Part shown: piece by piece, positions 1-7,398 of the stretch
Position numbering within the stretch: position 1 is the first letter of the stretch
Layout: each line of letters starts with the position of its first letter
Source of the DNA: CAYZYK01 sp964482615
GTDB lineage: Bacteria; Patescibacteriota; Minisyncoccia; Minisyncoccales; CAYZYK01
Assembly (NCBI GenBank): GCA_964482615.1
Contig: CAYZYK010000006.1
Span: 1 to 36,422, forward strand
Reading direction: 5' to 3'
DNA length: 36,422 nucleotides
Made by a program: the position numbers and the translations under genes
Notes under the pieces: generated by a model
The model's input: only the letters and a program-made list of their open reading frames with translations
Database searches by the model: none
What the model was told of the DNA's origin: nothing

Positions 1-2
1 TT

Positions 3-146
3 TTGGATTTAAAAATTGATAAGTCATTTGTTAAAGTAATGGAATATTTTGAGATATTTACAGAAAGAATGGTGTATTGTCGAAAAGCTGCCAAATACGT
101 AGGATATGATTTTGGATTGGTTATTAATAATTTTAAATTATCATAA
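3..146 (+). CDS. 3' end of an unrecognised gene (partial)
   Basis: An open frame enters from the left edge of the window and ends at a TAA at 144-146. It gives 47 residues that start with LDLKIDKSFVKVMEYFEIF and end in NNFKLS. I do not recognise a family. The fragment is too short to assign, has no visible membrane segment, and may be only the tail of a longer protein. It is followed by about 215 bases without an ORF and then a terminator, so it is probably the last gene of its own unit. Confidence 0.4.
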   Translation: MDLKIDKSFVKVMEYFEIFTERMVYCRKAAKYVGYDFGLVINNFKLS

Positions 147-361
147 ATTAACCCTTATGAAGTTAATAAAATGAAGCAGGGTCCCTTTTTGGTTTTTAAT
201 AGCAAAAAGAGAAAATATCCGTATCCTTAAATGTTTGAAAATAAAAGAGAGATGAGTAATTAACCTTGTCTTTATAAGCTTAAATATTTGGTTCTATGAA
301 ATAAGATTAGGGGAATAATGTTGAATATTTGGTAAAAGAATAATTTTAGATGCTATTTTTT
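147..361. other. AT-rich intergenic stretch, nothing recognised
   Basis: Between the partial gene and the terminator at 362 I see no credible ORF, no tRNA and no clear repeat. The longest ATG-initiated frame is about 10 codons. It is probably the 3' untranslated part of the preceding transcript. Confidence 0.5.
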
Positions 362-383
362 AACACCCTTTTTGGTGTTTTTT
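362..383 (+). terminator. intrinsic terminator before the csoR operon
   Basis: The stem AACACC (362-367) pairs with GGTGTT (374-379) over a 6-nt T-rich loop. A run of six T (378-383) follows and partly overlaps the stem. This separates the left-edge gene from the metal operon. Confidence 0.6.
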
Positions 384-404
384 GGTTTTCCACAGATTTA
401 ATTA

Positions 405-433
405 TTGACAGACTTCTTTATAATTAATAGAAT
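405..433 (+). promoter_or_regulatory. sigma-70 promoter of the csoR/copper operon
   Basis: A perfect -35 TTGACA (405-410), a 17-bp spacer and a -10 TAGAAT (428-433). Transcription should start near 440, just upstream of the CsoR-like operator, so repressor bound there would block initiation or early elongation. Confidence 0.7.
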
Positions 434-444
434 ATAATTACCTG

Positions 445-461
445 TACCCCAGGTTGGGGTA
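445..461. promoter_or_regulatory. CsoR-type operator (GC-box palindrome)
   Basis: The palindrome TACCCC-AGGTT-GGGGTA sits just after the -10 element and 25 bp before the csoR start. It matches the known CsoR/RcnR-family operator pattern, a pseudo-palindrome with C and G tracts flanked by TA. It is also an island of G+C in very AT-rich DNA. With csoR as the first gene, it implies autoregulated, metal-induced expression of the whole run. Confidence 0.75.
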
Positions 462-485
462 TAATAATTAATTAATTAAAACAAC

Positions 486-758
486 ATGACAAAACAAAAA
501 CAAAAAACAATTACCAATTTTAAAAAAGCGAAAAGTCATATCAATAAAATAATAAAAATGACAGAAAACGATGAATACTGTATAGATATTATGCAACAGA
601 ACTTGGCCGTGATAGGTCTTTTAAGATCAGCTCATCAGATGTTAATGGAGAACCACTTAAATACTTGTTTCCAGGATGCGCTTAAGTCAAAAAGCAAAAA
701 GAAGAAGAGAGAAAAAACAAAGGAAATATTAAAGGTTACAAAATTATTCAATAAATAA
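486..758 (+). CDS. csoR: CsoR-family copper-sensing transcriptional repressor
   Basis: A 90-residue all-helical protein of the CsoR/RcnR (DUF156) family. These repressors bind DNA without metal and release it when Cu(I) or a related ion binds. The Cu(I) ligand set is present: Cys32 (in YCIDI), His57 and Cys61 (in ENHLNTC). The 25- and 4-residue spacings are those of M. tuberculosis CsoR C36/H61/C65, which argues for copper rather than the Ni/Co or formaldehyde branches. The tail (68-90) is unusually lysine-rich. It is the first gene after a promoter with a CsoR-like operator and lies 15 nt before the next gene, so it very likely controls the operon. Family assignment is sure. The metal is inferred from the ligands and from copB downstream. 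Confidence 0.9.
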   Translation: MTKQKQKTITNFKKAKSHINKIIKMTENDEYCIDIMQQNLAVIGLLRSAHQMLMENHLNTCFQDALKSKSKKKKREKTKEILKVTKLFNK

Positions 759-773
759 TTAATAAAATAAACC

Positions 774-1529
774 ATGAATAAAGGAAATTCTTCAAATCTT
801 TTAATATTATTAATTTGGACAATAACCGGAATCATTATCGGAGGAGTAATAGTTTTTAGTTATTTTACTATTTTCGGTGCTGGTTCCTCTAGTACAAAAG
901 TTCAAAACGAATTATATCCGGATTTGGCATTAAATAAAGACTTATCACCTGATGAAATTGATGTTCCCAAAGAGGAAATAAAAAAAGAACTGGGAAGTAG
1001 TTTTTCTGAAGATGATATTTCTTCAGCTATTTCTTACTTAAAATTTAAGAAAATAAACGAAAATTTTGTTCCTTCGGGCACCCCTCTTGTTTATGGAGAA
1101 AAATTAGGGGTTTCTTTTGATAAAGTACAAGAAGCTATAAACAAGATTCAAGTTTATGGACCAGATTATGGTACAGAGAGAATTAAACTGACAGGTGAAA
1201 GATTTAAGAGATATAAAGACATTACCTCAAAAACGTCCTGTGAATACTGTTGTGGGGCAAAATCCTTAATAAGAGAAGATGGTAGTGCTGCCTGTGGCTG
1301 TGCTCACTCAATAATGATGAGGGGTCTTGCTGCTTTCTTGCTTCAGAATTATCCAAGTTTATCTAATCAGGTAATTTTAGATGAGTTGAATAGATGGAAA
1401 AGAACTTTCTTTCCCAAACAAACCCTCACTGCTTATTTACAGGAGCTAAAAGGTCAAGGGAAAACTGATGTTGATAAGATTTTGAATGAATTTCCCGGAT
1501 TTATGCCCAAAATGGTCGGGGGATGTTAA
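774..1529 (+). CDS. membrane-anchored cysteine-rich protein, PCYCGC-like
   Basis: 251 residues with one N-terminal membrane anchor (about 9-33) and the rest probably outside the membrane. The middle is acidic and helical (50-150). Then comes a Cys/His cluster, C156-x2-C159-C160 and C174-x-C176-x-H178, in a context (SCEYCCG ... CGCAHS) that resembles the PCYCGC-motif family (Pfam PF13798) of the next gene without the exact motif. The protein ends in GGC, so a further Cys is the last residue. The dense thiols on an exported domain, in an operon with CsoR, DsbA-like and CopB genes, suggest metal capture or delivery at the cell surface. That role is inferred. I know no characterised member. Confidence 0.6.
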   Translation: MNKGNSSNLLILLIWTITGIIIGGVIVFSYFTIFGAGSSSTKVQNELYPDLALNKDLSPDEIDVPKEEIKKELGSSFSEDDISSAISYLKFKKINENFVPSGTPLVYGEKLGVSFDKVQEAINKIQVYGPDYGTERIKLTGERFKRYKDITSKTSCEYCCGAKSLIREDGSAACGCAHSIMMRGLAAFLLQNYPSLSNQVILDELNRWKRTFFPKQTLTAYLQELKGQGKTDVDKILNEFPGFMPKMVGGC

Positions 1530-1545
1530 TTAAAATTGGAAAATT

Positions 1546-1977
1546 ATGAAGGAAAATAAAGTTCTCTATTTAGTGTTTGTTCTGCTAGTTTTAATAACAG
1601 GTTTTCTGTTGGCTAGCTATTTTTGGAGAAATATATCAAAGAAAAAAGGTGATCTTCCTGGTTATGCTTTGAGAAACTCAGATATTAAAACATCTTACAA
1701 ATACGCTGTGTCTGACCCTGGACTATTAGAAAACATTCCTTGCTATTGTAATTGTCATCGTTTAGGGCATAAAAACGTCAAAGATTGTTTTATTGAAAAG
1801 AAAGAAGAAAATAAAATAGTTTTTAGTGATCATGGTGCTAATTGTGGAATTTGTTATTCTATTGTTTTGGACGCAAAAAAAATGAACAAAAGAGGAAAAT
1901 CTGTTCAGGAAATAAGAAGTTTCATTGATAATAAATATTCTCGATATGGTAGGGGAACCAATACTCCCAAACCATAA
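1546..1977 (+). CDS. PCYCGC-motif membrane-anchored protein
   Basis: 143 residues: one N-terminal membrane helix (about 7-26), then a domain with the signature P65-CYCNC, H71, H75, C81, and later DHGANCGIC (H96, C100, C103). This is the pattern of the PCYCGC family (PF13798, function unknown), in which the last Cys pair of the motif is usually CGC. Here it is CNC. The C-terminal helical part (GKSVQEIRSFIDNKY) is also typical. It lies 16 nt after the preceding Cys-rich gene and 21 nt before the next. Seven thiol/imidazole groups in about 40 residues make a Cu(I) or Zn site, or a thiol relay with the DsbA-like protein, plausible but unproven. Confidence 0.75.
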   Translation: MKENKVLYLVFVLLVLITGFLLASYFWRNISKKKGDLPGYALRNSDIKTSYKYAVSDPGLLENIPCYCNCHRLGHKNVKDCFIEKKEENKIVFSDHGANCGICYSIVLDAKKMNKRGKSVQEIRSFIDNKYSRYGRGTNTPKP

Positions 1978-1998
1978 ATTAAACAAATTAAAAAATAT

Positions 1999-2361
1999 AT
2001 GAACAAAAACATAATCATAGTCCTCTTTATTCTAATAGGTATAAGTTTTGGTCTTATTATTTCTTTTGTTATTACACCACCTTTTAGTATATTATCTTTA
2101 ACTGGAATGCATAATCGTATTTTAGGTTATAGAGGTCTTGCAATTGAAAAAGCGAAAAAAGCAGGCATTTATAATTGTTGTTATGAACCTGGTTGTACAA
2201 TGTGTTTTATGGAAGGTAATAAATGGAATAATAATACACCAGGTACATGTGCTTGTACTGATTTGATTGCAAGAGGGGAATCTCCTTGTCCTCAATGTGA
2301 AAGGGCTCTTGAAAAAGAGAAGGGAGAAACCTGTGATCTAAATGAAGCATGTCAGATGTAA
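1999..2361 (+). CDS. small membrane-anchored protein with ten cysteines
   Basis: 120 residues: an N-terminal membrane helix (about 4-25), then a short exposed domain with cysteines at 60, 61, 66, 69, 84, 86, 97, 100, 112 and 118. The arrangement is CC-x4-C-x2-C, C-x-C and PCPQC. I recognise no named family, though the layout resembles its two upstream neighbours: anchor, then a CxxC/CxC cluster. The even number of cysteines and the DsbA-like gene directly downstream fit either disulfide formation or a metal-thiolate site. The start at ATG 1999 gives the anchor directly. No SD is evident, as in neighbouring genes. Confidence 0.55.
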   Translation: MNKNIIIVLFILIGISFGLIISFVITPPFSILSLTGMHNRILGYRGLAIEKAKKAGIYNCCYEPGCTMCFMEGNKWNNNTPGTCACTDLIARGESPCPQCERALEKEKGETCDLNEACQM

Positions 2362-2406
2362 AAAATTAAAAGGTCGTCAGTTAAAAACAATAAAACAATT
2401 AAACTT

Positions 2407-3129
2407 ATGGAAACACAAAAATTAATTTTACCCGTATCTATTATTTTCGCTGCTTTGGTTATTGGGGGTGCTCTTATTTACACTCAAGTTTCACCAGCTC
2501 CAAAAGAATCATCGGATTTTACAACAGAAGAGACTGGTAAAGAAACATCTCCTAATGTTACAAAACCAACTCAGCCAACAGGACCCGCCCCTGTAAAAGA
2601 TATAATTGTTACAGAAAAAGACCATGTTAAGGGGAACGTGAATGCTCCCGTGACTATAGTTGAATATTCTGATTTTCAGTGTCCTTTCTGTCAAAGATTT
2701 CACCCGACTGTTCAGAGAGCTCTTGATGAATATCAAGGACAAGTCCGTTGGGTTTATAGGCATTTTCCTTTAGGAGGACACCCTGAAGCTAGACCAGCAG
2801 CTGAAGCTTCAGAATGTGCAGCAGAACAGGGGAAATTTTGGGAATTTACAGATGCTTTGTTCGAAAACCAAGATAGATTGGGTAGCTCTTTATACACAGA
2901 GCTTGCCCAGAACTTAGGACTTAATGTAACCCAGTTTGGTGATTGCGTTTCTTCAAGGAAATACGAAGATAGAGTTGAGAGTGACTATCAAAGAGGAGTT
3001 GAGCTTGGCGTAAGAGGAACCCCGGGCAGTTTTGTTAATGGAGAAGAGGTGCCGGGAGCTGTACCTTATTCGAATTCTAATCCTCCTGGCCTGAAAGAGA
3101 GGATAGAAAAAGCCCTATCTGAACTGTAA
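2407..3129 (+). CDS. DsbA-like membrane-anchored thioredoxin-fold oxidoreductase
   Basis: 240 residues. The signal anchor is at 7-27, followed by a Thr/Pro/Glu-rich linker (29-65). Then comes a DsbA/Thioredoxin_4-type domain with active site C92-PFC95 in the context EYSDFQCPFCQ, and cis-proline in RGTPGSF (P206). Extra cysteines lie at 137 and 180. This family catalyses thiol-disulfide exchange outside the membrane. In CPR genomes it is a common exported oxidoreductase. Here it follows three Cys-rich exported proteins in the same operon, so these are its likely substrates, or it keeps their metal-binding thiols in the right state (inference). The gap to the next gene holds an AT-rich hairpin. 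Confidence 0.88.
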   Translation: METQKLILPVSIIFAALVIGGALIYTQVSPAPKESSDFTTEETGKETSPNVTKPTQPTGPAPVKDIIVTEKDHVKGNVNAPVTIVEYSDFQCPFCQRFHPTVQRALDEYQGQVRWVYRHFPLGGHPEARPAAEASECAAEQGKFWEFTDALFENQDRLGSSLYTELAQNLGLNVTQFGDCVSSRKYEDRVESDYQRGVELGVRGTPGSFVNGEEVPGAVPYSNSNPPGLKERIEKALSEL

Positions 3130-3139
3130 ACATCTTATT

Positions 3140-3180
3140 TTCTTAAATATTTATTATTTTTGTAATAATTAATTTAAGAA
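3140..3180 (+). other. AT-rich intergenic hairpin in the copper operon
   Basis: TTCTTAAAT (3140-3148) pairs perfectly with ATTTAAGAA (3172-3180), with an inner TTATTA/TAATAA pair (3151-3156 with 3163-3168). There is no T tract after it, so it is more likely an RNA processing or stability element between dsbA-like and merT-like than a terminator. Confidence 0.4.
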
Positions 3181-3184
3181 GCTT

Positions 3185-3808
3185 ATGAGAAGATTCAGAT
3201 TCTTCAATAAAAAGGGGGGCATCCTTGGTTTTTCTGCGGGGATAATCGCCTCCCTTTGTTGTGTAACACCATTATTTTTAATTTTATTGGGCCTGGGCAC
3301 TGTCTCTTTTGCTTTCTCTTTTATTGGTTATAAAAACTATTTTTTAGTAGGAAGTTTTTTGTTTTTACTTTTTGGGTTTTTTCTTCATTTTCGAAAAAGG
3401 AAATGCTCTCTTTGGTCTGTTTCTAAAAGTCCTTTTGTTATTTCCGCTTTAGCATTTCATCTAATTATTTTCATTGGGATCTTTTATTTTCTTTTACCAA
3501 CAGTCGGGCCTTATATTTTCGAAAAGAGATTAGACCTGGGTAGAAATAATGTTCCAGAACATTCCTTCTCTTGTCATCTTAAACTTAATATTAGATCAAA
3601 ATCTTTTGAAGTTTTACAATGTGAAAGCTGTGAAAAAGCTTTAAAATATCATTTAGAGAATAACAAAGGAGTGATTGGAGCGGAGGTAGATTTATCTCGT
3701 TCTGAAGCTCTAGTACATTACGAAAAAGAAAAAATATTTCCTGGGGAAATAATTGATTCAATACCTTCTACTTTTAAAATAAATAAAAAAAGTAATTATT
3801 GTAATTAA
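3185..3808 (+). CDS. MerT-like transporter fused to a HMA-like domain
   Basis: 207 residues. The first part has three to four membrane helices (about 12-46, 52-69, 84-110) with the vicinal pair C25-C26 in SLCCVTP, as in the first helix of MerT-type mercury transporters, and C74 in the cytoplasmic loop. The C-terminal part (about 132-195) has a CxxC (C146-ESC149) followed by helix, strand and VDLSRSEALVHYE, matching the shape of a heavy-metal-associated (HMA/MerP-like) domain. This resembles merT-merP joined in one chain. The substrate could be Hg(II) or, given CsoR and CopB around it, copper. No merA or merR is visible in the window. HMA assignment is from pattern only. Confidence 0.7.
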   Translation: MRRFRFFNKKGGILGFSAGIIASLCCVTPLFLILLGLGTVSFAFSFIGYKNYFLVGSFLFLLFGFFLHFRKRKCSLWSVSKSPFVISALAFHLIIFIGIFYFLLPTVGPYIFEKRLDLGRNNVPEHSFSCHLKLNIRSKSFEVLQCESCEKALKYHLENNKGVIGAEVDLSRSEALVHYEKEKIFPGEIIDSIPSTFKINKKSNYCN

Positions 3809-3857
3809 AGATTAATTAAATATTCTTTTATAATTAAATAGAAAAAGACAATATAAA

Positions 3858-4397
3858 ATGAAAAATAAAATTATTTTTAGTATTTCTCTATTTTTTTCGT
3901 CTCTTGTTTTTAATTTTATATGGGAGACTTTTAATTTATCTTTTTGTCTTTCTAATACTTTAGGGTTTAATTCTTCGCTTACTTTGCTTACGTATGCTTC
4001 TTTTGTTGATGGTTTGATAATTATTTCAGTATATTTATTTTTAGGATTTATCTTTCGAAAATTTTATTGGTTTTCAGATAAAAAGATACTAATATTTTTT
4101 ATTATAATACTTATAACGATCTCTGTTTTGATAGAAGAAAGGGCTTTGCTGACCGAAAGATGGATTTATTCTGAGGATATGCCTACTTTATTTGGTATAG
4201 CGCTTTTGCCATTGATTCAACTAGCAATTACTGGAGCTTTATCTATCTTTTTGGTAGAGAAATTTACTTTATTTAAGTGCGATATTTGTGGGTTAAAATA
4301 TAGAACAAAAGAACAGAAAGAAAAATGCCAAAAATGGTGTGAAAATAATAAAACTTGTAATTTTGATATAATAAAGAAGGAGATTAATTTTAAATAA
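3858..4397 (+). CDS. polytopic membrane protein with C-terminal Cys cluster
   Basis: 179 residues with about four membrane helices (roughly 7-27, 43-67, 76-93, 110-133). A soluble tail follows with C141-x2-C144, C157, C161 and C167, the last three in KCQKWCENNKTC. The tail looks like a small zinc finger (CDICG, then basic residues, then C-x3-C-x5-C). I do not recognise the membrane domain. It sits between the MerT-like gene and copB on the same strand, so a part in metal movement or metal sensing at the membrane is possible but inferred from position only. Confidence 0.5.
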   Translation: MKNKIIFSISLFFSSLVFNFIWETFNLSFCLSNTLGFNSSLTLLTYASFVDGLIIISVYLFLGFIFRKFYWFSDKKILIFFIIILITISVLIEERALLTERWIYSEDMPTLFGIALLPLIQLAITGALSIFLVEKFTLFKCDICGLKYRTKEQKEKCQKWCENNKTCNFDIIKKEINFK

Positions 4398-4421
4398 AAT
4401 TTTTAAAAATAGATTTTAAAA

Positions 4422-6434
4422 ATGGAAAAAAATAATCATAAAAAACATAGTTCCGGACCAGAAAAACAACATCACGATCATCGTCATCACCACAAGATGA
4501 TGGTACAAGATTTTAAAAGAAGGTTTTATATCTCTCTTCTTTTTTCTATTCCTGTGATTGTTTTATCTCCTTTGGTTCAAAAAACTTTAGGTTTCTCTCT
4601 GAGTTTCTTTGGAGATAAATATTTACTTTTTCTTTTCTCTACCGCTATCTTCTTTTATGGTGGTTGGCCATTTTTGAGAGGATTAGTAAGTGAATTAAAG
4701 AAAAAACAGCCTGGCATGATGACCCTTATTGGTTTGGCAATAAGTGTTGCTTTCTTTTATAGTTCGGCCGTTATTTTCGGAATTTCAGGAAAAGTATTTT
4801 TTTGGGAGCTTGTAACCTTAATTGATATTATGTTGTTGGGTCACTGGATTGAGATGAGCTCTGTTCTGGGAGCCTCCAAGGCCTTAGAAAGCTTAGCTAA
4901 ACTTATTCCTTCAAGAGCTCATCTTATTGGAGAAGGAGGAACAATAGAAGATGTTCCAGTATCTGAGCTTAAAGTGGGTGATAAGGTTTTAATAAAGCCG
5001 GGAGAGAATATTCCTTCAGATGGGGAAATAATTGAAGGGAGAAGCAATGTCAATGAAGCTATGTTGACTGGAGAATCAACCCCCGTGACCAAACAAACGG
5101 AAGATAAAGTAATTGGAGGATCAATTAACGGAGAAGGTTCACTCAGAGTGAAAATTAAACACACGGGTAAAGATTCCTATATTTCTCAAGTTGTAAATCT
5201 TGTTGAGAAAGCCCAGAAATCTAAATCAAAAACACAGAATTTAGCTAATAAAGCAGCCTTCTGGCTAACTATTATATCTATTACAACCGGAATAGTTACC
5301 TTATTTGTTTGGATTTATCTTGGAAGAGAGTTTGTTTTTTCTTTGGAAAGAATGGTTACTGTTATGGTTATTACTTGTCCTCATGCTTTGGGATTGGCTA
5401 TTCCTTTGGTTGTTGCTGTCTCAACTAGTATTTCAGCAAAAAAGGGATTGTTAATAAGGAACAGAACCGCTTTTGAGAGAGCAAGAGACATTGATGCTGT
5501 AATTTTTGATAAAACAGGCACTTTAACTAAAGGAGAGTTTGGGGTAAGTAATATAATCTCTTTTGAAAATTATTCAGAGAAAGAGGTTTTGTTTTATGCT
5601 GCCTCCTTGGAGAATAATTCAGAACACCCTATTGCTGAGGGAATTGTTAAAAAAGCAAAAGAGAAGGAAATTGAACTGAAATCAGCACAAAACTTTCAAA
5701 CTATTCCCGGAGAGGGTGTTGAAGGTAAAATAAAAGGGGAACTAATTAAAGCAGTAGGAAAAAATTATTTAAAAGAAAAAGAGATTAAAATTAATAACAG
5801 AAAAATAAAGGAATTATCTGAACAGGGGAAAACCATAACCTATATTCTTAAGGAAGGCAAATTAATAGGTGTTATTGCCCTTTTTGATTTATTAAGAGAA
5901 GAATCAAAACAAGCAATAATTGATCTAAAAAAGATGGGAATTGAATGTTTAATGCTGACTGGAGATAACAGAAAAGTTGCAGAAACTGTAGCTGAAGAAT
6001 TAGGATTAGATAATTTTTTTGCTGAGGTTTTACCAGACGAGAAATCAGAAGTTGTAAAGAAAGTAAAGAAAGAAAAAAGAAGAGTAGCTATGGTCGGTGA
6101 TGGAATTAATGATGCTCCAGCTTTAGTTGAAGCAGATATTGGAATAGCTATTGGAGCTGGAACTGATGTTGCTATTGAATCTGCTGATGTTGTTTTGGTT
6201 AAGAGTGATCCCAGAGATGTTGTTTCTATTATTTCTCTTGCTCGCTCAACTTATTCTAAAATGAAACAAAACCTGTTTTGGGCAACAGGTTATAATATTG
6301 TGGCTATTCCTCTAGCAGCGGGTGTTTTTTATAACCTAGGAATCGTTTTGAGTCCTGCTGTTGGTGCTATTTTGATGTCTTTGAGTACCGTAATAGTCGC
6401 TGTTAATGCCACCTTTTTGAAAATTAAAAGATAA
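4422..6434 (+). CDS. copB: CopB-type copper-exporting P1B-ATPase
   Basis: 670 residues. The N-terminal 30 residues are His-rich (HHDHRHHHK), as in CopB proteins, with no CxxC HMA domain. The ion-path motif in the sixth helix is C319-P-H, the mark of the P1B-3/CopB group rather than CPC (CopA). Other motifs are all intact: TGES (216-219) actuator, D363-KTGT phosphorylation site, SEHP in the nucleotide-binding domain, and GDGIND in the C-terminal hinge. Length is usual for the family. It pumps copper (Cu(II) or Cu(I)) out of the cytoplasm using ATP. Control by the CsoR operator at 445 is inferred. The 9-nt gap to the next gene suggests co-transcription. Confidence 0.93.
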   Translation: MEKNNHKKHSSGPEKQHHDHRHHHKMMVQDFKRRFYISLLFSIPVIVLSPLVQKTLGFSLSFFGDKYLLFLFSTAIFFYGGWPFLRGLVSELKKKQPGMMTLIGLAISVAFFYSSAVIFGISGKVFFWELVTLIDIMLLGHWIEMSSVLGASKALESLAKLIPSRAHLIGEGGTIEDVPVSELKVGDKVLIKPGENIPSDGEIIEGRSNVNEAMLTGESTPVTKQTEDKVIGGSINGEGSLRVKIKHTGKDSYISQVVNLVEKAQKSKSKTQNLANKAAFWLTIISITTGIVTLFVWIYLGREFVFSLERMVTVMVITCPHALGLAIPLVVAVSTSISAKKGLLIRNRTAFERARDIDAVIFDKTGTLTKGEFGVSNIISFENYSEKEVLFYAASLENNSEHPIAEGIVKKAKEKEIELKSAQNFQTIPGEGVEGKIKGELIKAVGKNYLKEKEIKINNRKIKELSEQGKTITYILKEGKLIGVIALFDLLREESKQAIIDLKKMGIECLMLTGDNRKVAETVAEELGLDNFFAEVLPDEKSEVVKKVKKEKRRVAMVGDGINDAPALVEADIGIAIGAGTDVAIESADVVLVKSDPRDVVSIISLARSTYSKMKQNLFWATGYNIVAIPLAAGVFYNLGIVLSPAVGAILMSLSTVIVAVNATFLKIKR

Positions 6435-6443
6435 ACAAAACCA

Positions 6444-7151
6444 ATGTTTTCTATTTTTAATAATTCTGATTTAATCTTAGCTATTTCAGAAAAAAAAGAA
6501 GGATCAATGAGACTTGAAGGAAAAGATAAAGAAATTTTAAAAAATAGAGAAAGGTTTTTAAAGAAATTGGCAATTGGGAAAAATAAAGTTATAAATGCTG
6601 GGCTAGTACACAAGAATAAAATTAAGATTGTGGGAAAAGAAGACAGGGGAAAGATTATCAAAAAGACAGATGGTTTAATAACCCAAGATAAAAACACCTT
6701 CTTGGCAATAACTGTGGCAGATTGTCTGCCCATTTTTATTTCAGAACCCTCAAAAAAAGTTATCGGTTTGATTCACGCTGGTTGGCGGGGTTTAGCTGAA
6801 GGAATTCTATTTTCTGCTGTTAAAAAAATAAGACAAAAATTTAAAACAGAACCTCAAAATATTTTAATAGGAATAGGACCCTCAATCGGTATTTGTCATT
6901 TTGAAGTTAAGGAAGATGTTTTAAAAAAATTTGAGAGGGTCCCTGCCAATCTTTTGAAAAAAGAGAAAAATAAAGTATTTTTTGATCTTAAGAGAGTAGC
7001 TGAAATCCAGTTATTGGGTTTGGGATTAAAAAAAGAAAATATTGAAATAAGCTCAGAATGTACTTTTTGTGAAAAAGAAAAATATTTTTCACACAGAAGA
7101 GAGAAAAAGAAAACACTTAAAGCTATGATGGTACTTTTTGGGCAGCAATAG
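6444..7151 (+). CDS. pgeF: YfiH/PgeF (LACC1-like) polyphenol oxidase-family protein
   Basis: 235 residues of the DUF152/Cu-oxidase_4 family. Visible motifs are ADCLPIFIS, IHAGWRG, GIGPSIGICHFEV and a C-terminal ECTFCEKEKYFSHRRE, which together hold the conserved His/Cys metal site. Members have been described as multicopper polyphenol oxidases, as purine nucleoside phosphorylases/adenosine deaminases (LACC1), and as peptidoglycan-editing factor. Which activity applies here cannot be told. It starts 9 nt after copB with no promoter or terminator between them, so it is probably the last gene of the copper operon. A new promoter begins right at its stop codon. Confidence 0.88.
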   Translation: MFSIFNNSDLILAISEKKEGSMRLEGKDKEILKNRERFLKKLAIGKNKVINAGLVHKNKIKIVGKEDRGKIIKKTDGLITQDKNTFLAITVADCLPIFISEPSKKVIGLIHAGWRGLAEGILFSAVKKIRQKFKTEPQNILIGIGPSIGICHFEVKEDVLKKFERVPANLLKKEKNKVFFDLKRVAEIQLLGLGLKKENIEISSECTFCEKEKYFSHRREKKKTLKAMMVLFGQQ

Positions 7152-7152
7152 T

Positions 7153-7180
7153 TTGACAAATTTTAAAAAGAGGGTAAGAT
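7153..7180 (+). promoter_or_regulatory. promoter of the pyrEF unit
   Basis: TTGACA (7153-7158), a 16-bp spacer and TAAGAT (7175-7180), overlapping the end of pgeF by only a few bases. Start of transcription is expected near 7187, about 35 nt before the first small ORF. Confidence 0.6.
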
Positions 7181-7220
7181 TAAACCTGCTTTGTTCTTTG
7201 TTAAAAAGGAAGGAAGGAGA

Positions 7221-7349
7221 ATGCAAGAGCTCAGCTTAAAAGAGAGAATCATTGGAGTTTTGCTTATTTTAATTACCCTAGGAGGTTTCTTTTTCGGTTT
7301 ATGGCAGTGGATAACTAATTTCCCCCCTCCCAATATTCTTGGTTCTTAA
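7221..7349 (+). CDS. 42-residue single-pass membrane peptide
   Basis: ATG at 7221 is preceded by the very purine-rich SD-like tract AAGGAAGGAGA. The 42 residues run MQELSLKERIIG, one strong membrane helix (about 10-31, rich in Leu/Ile/Phe/Gly/Trp), then PPPNILGS and stop. It is the first ORF after a promoter and lies 49 nt before pyrE. No family is recognised. It could be a true small membrane protein or a leader ORF whose translation affects pyrE. The strong SD and well-formed helix favour a real product. Confidence 0.55.
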   Translation: MQELSLKERIIGVLLILITLGGFFFGLWQWITNFPPPNILGS

Positions 7350-7398
7350 GTTTCAACCCCGATACTCTTTCTGCCTCTTAACCAGAAAGGAGAAAGGA

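Noticed and set aside
431..438. TATAAT at 433-438 as the -10 of the csoR promoter
   Set aside because: The distance to TTGACA would be 22 bp, too long. TAGAAT at 428-433 gives 17 bp and matches the tuf promoter.
6329..6733. Minus-strand 134-codon frame
   Set aside because: Antisense to the end of copB and the start of pgeF, both with clear motifs.
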